61,258 nucleotides of DNA from Clostridia bacterium (GTDB lineage: Bacteria > Bacillota > Clostridia > Christensenellales > CAG-138): NCBI GenBank assembly GCA_017523925.1, contig JAFWVQ010000013.1:1-61258 (forward strand), in the 5' to 3' direction. Below are positions 59,349 through 61,258 of the stretch, in pieces. The notes under the pieces are model-generated. The model ran no database searches. It had not been told where the DNA came from and saw only the letters and a program-made list of their open reading frames with translations. Each line of letters opens with the position of its first letter. Position 1 is the first letter of the stretch. A program made the translations under genes and the position numbers.

Positions 59349-59954
59349 ATGAGGATAGTTGAGCCCTCTTTTGAAATATTGAATGCTCCGAAAAGGGAGG
59401 AAGTGCTCCGGCATCTCGAGCTCTGCGGCAGGGTGTGCTATAAGAGCGAGGACAAGATGACCGAGGAATCGGCTTCGCGCTTTGTGAAGTTTCTGATCGA
59501 GCGCGGGCATGAAAGCCCCATCGAGCATATCTCGATAAGCGTTCGCGTGATCTGCGACCGCGGCGTTTCCCATGAATGGGTGCGCCACCGCATCGCCAGC
59601 TATTCGCAGGAAAGCACCAGATATTGCAACTATAATTCGGAAAAGTTCGGCGGCGGCATTGCGTTCATTCGCCCGTATTTCGCGGATAATGAAAGGCTTT
59701 TTGAAATTTGGAAGGCGGAGATGGAGTGCGCCGAGAAGGCGTATATGGATATGCTTGCAAACGGCGCAAAGCCCGAGGATGCAAGGAGCGTGCTTCCGAA
59801 CAGCCTTAAAACCGAGTTTATCTGCACGATGAACCTGCGCGAATGGCGGCATTTCTTCGAGCTGCGCTGCGCCAAGGCCGCGCATCCCGCGATGCGGGAG
59901 ATAGCCGTGCCGCTTCAGGAGGCGTTCCGCGAAATGCTGCCCGAGCTGTTTTGA
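59349..59954 (+). CDS. thyX: FAD-dependent thymidylate synthase
   Basis: A 201-residue ThyX. The signature RHR...S is seen as RHRIASYSQESTRY, followed by the C-terminal SLKTEFICTMNLREWRHFFE and RCAKAAHPAMREIA with FAD/dUMP contacts. It methylates dUMP to dTMP using folate and reduced flavin. No thyA is in the window. It lies directly behind the dCMP deaminase gene. Confidence 0.95.
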   Translation: MRIVEPSFEILNAPKREEVLRHLELCGRVCYKSEDKMTEESASRFVKFLIERGHESPIEHISISVRVICDRGVSHEWVRHRIASYSQESTRYCNYNSEKFGGGIAFIRPYFADNERLFEIWKAEMECAEKAYMDMLANGAKPEDARSVLPNSLKTEFICTMNLREWRHFFELRCAKAAHPAMREIAVPLQEAFREMLPELF

Positions 59955-59985
59955 GAAAGATTGAAAAAGAAAAATCGAGGAAAAA

Positions 59986-60564
59986 ATGATGCTTTCCGGT
60001 TACACAAAGGATAAAAACGCAAACCCCATAGCGGGCGCGAACGTCTATATTATGAGCGAGCGCTTCGAGCCGCTTCATCAAACCGTCAGCGACGGGGAGG
60101 GCTTTTACTCCTTCGATCTGCCTGCGGGAAAATATAAGTATCTCGTTGCGGTGAAGGACTACGGCGAAAAATATCTTGAATATTGGTGCGAGAATATCGA
60201 TCTTGACGGGGATAAAACCGTCGACGCGCGCTTCGACACGCTTGAGGTGTACGGATTGAATGTTTTCCGCGTGATGGGCGGCCATCCCGCGCTGATGGTC
60301 TATTTTCGCCCGATGAGCCTTGAAAAATTCAGGGCGGGCGAAGCGGATATCTGCCCCGAAAACATGAGCATTCGCGCCTTTGTGAACGGCGGCGAGGTCG
60401 CGGTGCTTGAAACGAACAGGGTGCGCGAATTCGCGGGCGATCAGAGCATGGGCGCTTACCTTATCCAGGCCGCGCTGCCCGAGGGCGTGAACGAATGGGA
60501 GCGAGTGGATGTGGAGATAACGGGCGATGGCGGCGCGTTCGGCATGGCAACGATCTTTGCATAA
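59986..60564 (+). CDS. Protein with carboxypeptidase regulatory-like domain
   Basis: A 192-residue protein. Residues 1-80 follow the CarboxypepD regulatory-like beta-sandwich (LSGYTKDKNANPIAGANVYI, then SDGEGFYSFDLPAGKYKYLV). The rest is an unrecognised, mostly beta domain. There is no signal peptide or membrane helix, which is unusual for this domain. It lies 31 bases after thyX and ends in a terminator. Confidence 0.75.
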   Translation: MMLSGYTKDKNANPIAGANVYIMSERFEPLHQTVSDGEGFYSFDLPAGKYKYLVAVKDYGEKYLEYWCENIDLDGDKTVDARFDTLEVYGLNVFRVMGGHPALMVYFRPMSLEKFRAGEADICPENMSIRAFVNGGEVAVLETNRVREFAGDQSMGAYLIQAALPEGVNEWERVDVEITGDGGAFGMATIFA

Positions 60565-60578
60565 AGGAAACTGCATTT

Positions 60579-60606
60579 CGGGCGGGAAACCGCCCGTTTT
60601 TTGTAT
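60579..60606 (+). terminator. Terminator after the thyX unit
   Basis: CGGGCGG-gaaa-CCGCCCG stem followed by TTTTTTG. Confidence 0.9.
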
Positions 60607-60623
60607 TATCGATTAAATTTAGG

Positions 60624-60651
60624 TTGAAATTATAGATAAATCTGATATAAT
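60624..60651 (+). promoter_or_regulatory. Promoter of the toxin-antitoxin pair
   Basis: TTGAAA and TATAAT are 16 bases apart within an AT-rich stretch. Antitoxins of this type usually bind here to autoregulate, but I cannot define an operator. Confidence 0.75.
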
Positions 60652-60674
60652 ATTTATTGAAAGGCGGTGAAAGT

Positions 60675-60926
60675 ATGAATATCAATACCGATCAGATCGT
60701 TTCCATCTCGGAGGCAAACCGGAATTTTTCAAAGGTTGCGCGTATGGCGGAAAGCATGGGCGAGATCATCATTTTCAAAAACAATAAGCCAAAGTATAAG
60801 CTGATAGACCTTGAGCACGAGCATGAGCTTGAAGCTTCCGGGCCAAGCGAGGATGAGCTGATAGACGCCGCTGCCGAGCGCATACTGAAAAAGTATAAAA
60901 AAGCCTTTGAGGAGCTGGCGAAATGA
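60675..60926 (+). CDS. Phd/YefM-type antitoxin
   Basis: An 83-residue protein starting at 60675 behind AAGGCGG. The N-terminal Phd/YefM fold is visible (VSISEANRNFSKVARMAESM, GEIIIFKNNKPKYKLIDLE), which binds DNA and folds in beta-alpha form; the charged C-terminal tail (ERILKKYKKAFEELAK) would wrap the toxin. Its stop overlaps the start of the Doc-like toxin gene by 4 bases. Confidence 0.88.
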   Translation: MNINTDQIVSISEANRNFSKVARMAESMGEIIIFKNNKPKYKLIDLEHEHELEASGPSEDELIDAAAERILKKYKKAFEELAK

Positions 60927-61258
60927 TAGGTTTCAGCGCGGAAAAGGTTTTATTGCTGCATAAGCTGATGCTCGAGGAAACCGGCGGTGATCCGAATCTT
61001 CGGGATTTCGGATTGCTCGACAGTGCGCTCACTTCGGCTTTTCAATCTTTCGGCGGGCAGGAGCTGTATCCCACAAAGGAGGAAAAGGCGGCGCGGCTTG
61101 GCTTTTCGCTCATCTCAAATCATGCCTTTGTGGACGGAAACAAGCGGATAGGAATGTACGTTATGCTTACTTTTCTTGAGGTCAACGGTGTCGGTATCGA
61201 ACCCACGAACGACGATGTAGCGCGCGTGGGGCTTGCCGTGGCTTCGGGCGAGATGGAT
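60923..61258 (+). CDS. Doc-type Fic-fold toxin, partial
   Basis: From ATG 60923 the frame runs off the right edge after 112 residues. It carries the Fic/Doc active-site motif HAFVDGNKRIG, His67 being the expected catalytic residue, after the helix ARLGFSLISN. Doc phosphorylates elongation factor EF-Tu; other Fic proteins AMPylate. The pairing with a Phd-type antitoxin favours the Doc role. The C-terminus is not in the window. Confidence 0.9.
   Translation, partial: MIGFSAEKVLLLHKLMLEETGGDPNLRDFGLLDSALTSAFQSFGGQELYPTKEEKAARLGFSLISNHAFVDGNKRIGMYVMLTFLEVNGVGIEPTNDDVARVGLAVASGEMD

Noticed and set aside
1..61258. tRNA, rRNA, insertion sequences, prophage genes, replication origin
   Set aside because: None of their motifs or proteins were seen on either strand.

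Overview
The window looks like chromosome from a fairly GC-rich member of the Clostridia (Firmicutes), probably a gut lineage. The evidence is a threonyl T-box leader, a SpoIVFA/SpoIVFB sporulation pair, AGGAGG-type ribosome sites, sigma-A promoters of the TTGACA-N17-TATAAT kind, and a dispersed CCTTCCCCTTCG/GGGGAAGG element that I associate with gut Firmicutes. I cannot name the genus. No rRNA, tRNA, CRISPR array, insertion sequence or prophage is visible. About 50 genes are supported. Two genes carry single-base frameshifts at short homopolymers and one carries an in-frame stop, so some disruptions may be sequence errors.

Layout. 1-2743 (minus): a BlaI-type repressor with an M56 (BlaR1-like) sensor whose outer domain is leucine-rich repeats; the gene runs off the left edge. 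2814-6459 (minus): an ADP-ribosylglycohydrolase, then thrS with its T-box. 6541-9174 (plus): two tandem ArsR-type regulators. 9286-12285: a compact RiPP-like operon (HprK-like kinase, 74-residue precursor with a Pro/Gly/Asp-rich core, radical SAM/SPASM enzyme, PqqD-like protein). 12414-19261: pfkA, cca, a coiled-coil/alpha-beta hydrolase fusion, and spoIVFA-spoIVFB. 19340-27341: split chromate transporter, AlaX-type editing protein, truA, an orphan pair (thioredoxin-PqqD fusion plus a second HprK-like kinase), and an ABC exporter with its XRE regulator. 27632-30730: small Cys-containing protein and a DUF4956/VTC/metallo-hydrolase operon. 31058-33156: zinc-ribbon protein and acyltransferase.

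33324-39239 is an ECF sigma factor translationally coupled to a 1032-residue membrane protein with repeated outer domains, followed by two lipoproteins with nearly identical N-termini, the second interrupted by a stop. 39356-47802 holds small membrane proteins, an EamA transporter expressed from an apparently leaderless mRNA, and a surface-polysaccharide-type group: an Ig-like anchored protein, a 1166-residue tandem double Wzz/BY-kinase with about 30 tyrosines in a YG-repeat tract, and a phosphohexomutase. 48480-51597 is a lower-GC amidase gene followed by a duplicated lipoprotein/promoter block. 51598-60564 is mostly housekeeping: xth, dapF-dus, glgP, a dCMP deaminase with thyX, plus a structured RNA candidate at 58562-58725. 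The window ends in a Phd/Doc-type toxin-antitoxin pair.

A recurring intergenic repeat links the region: TGAATAGTGAATAATG units followed by a GAAATTCC/GGAATTTC hairpin. It occurs at least eight times, often right at the stop codon of the preceding gene, and carries stops in all three forward frames. The strongest candidates for undescribed biology are the kinase/radical-SAM RiPP operon with its second, partial locus, the double tyrosine kinase with YG tails, and the M56-LRR sensor.
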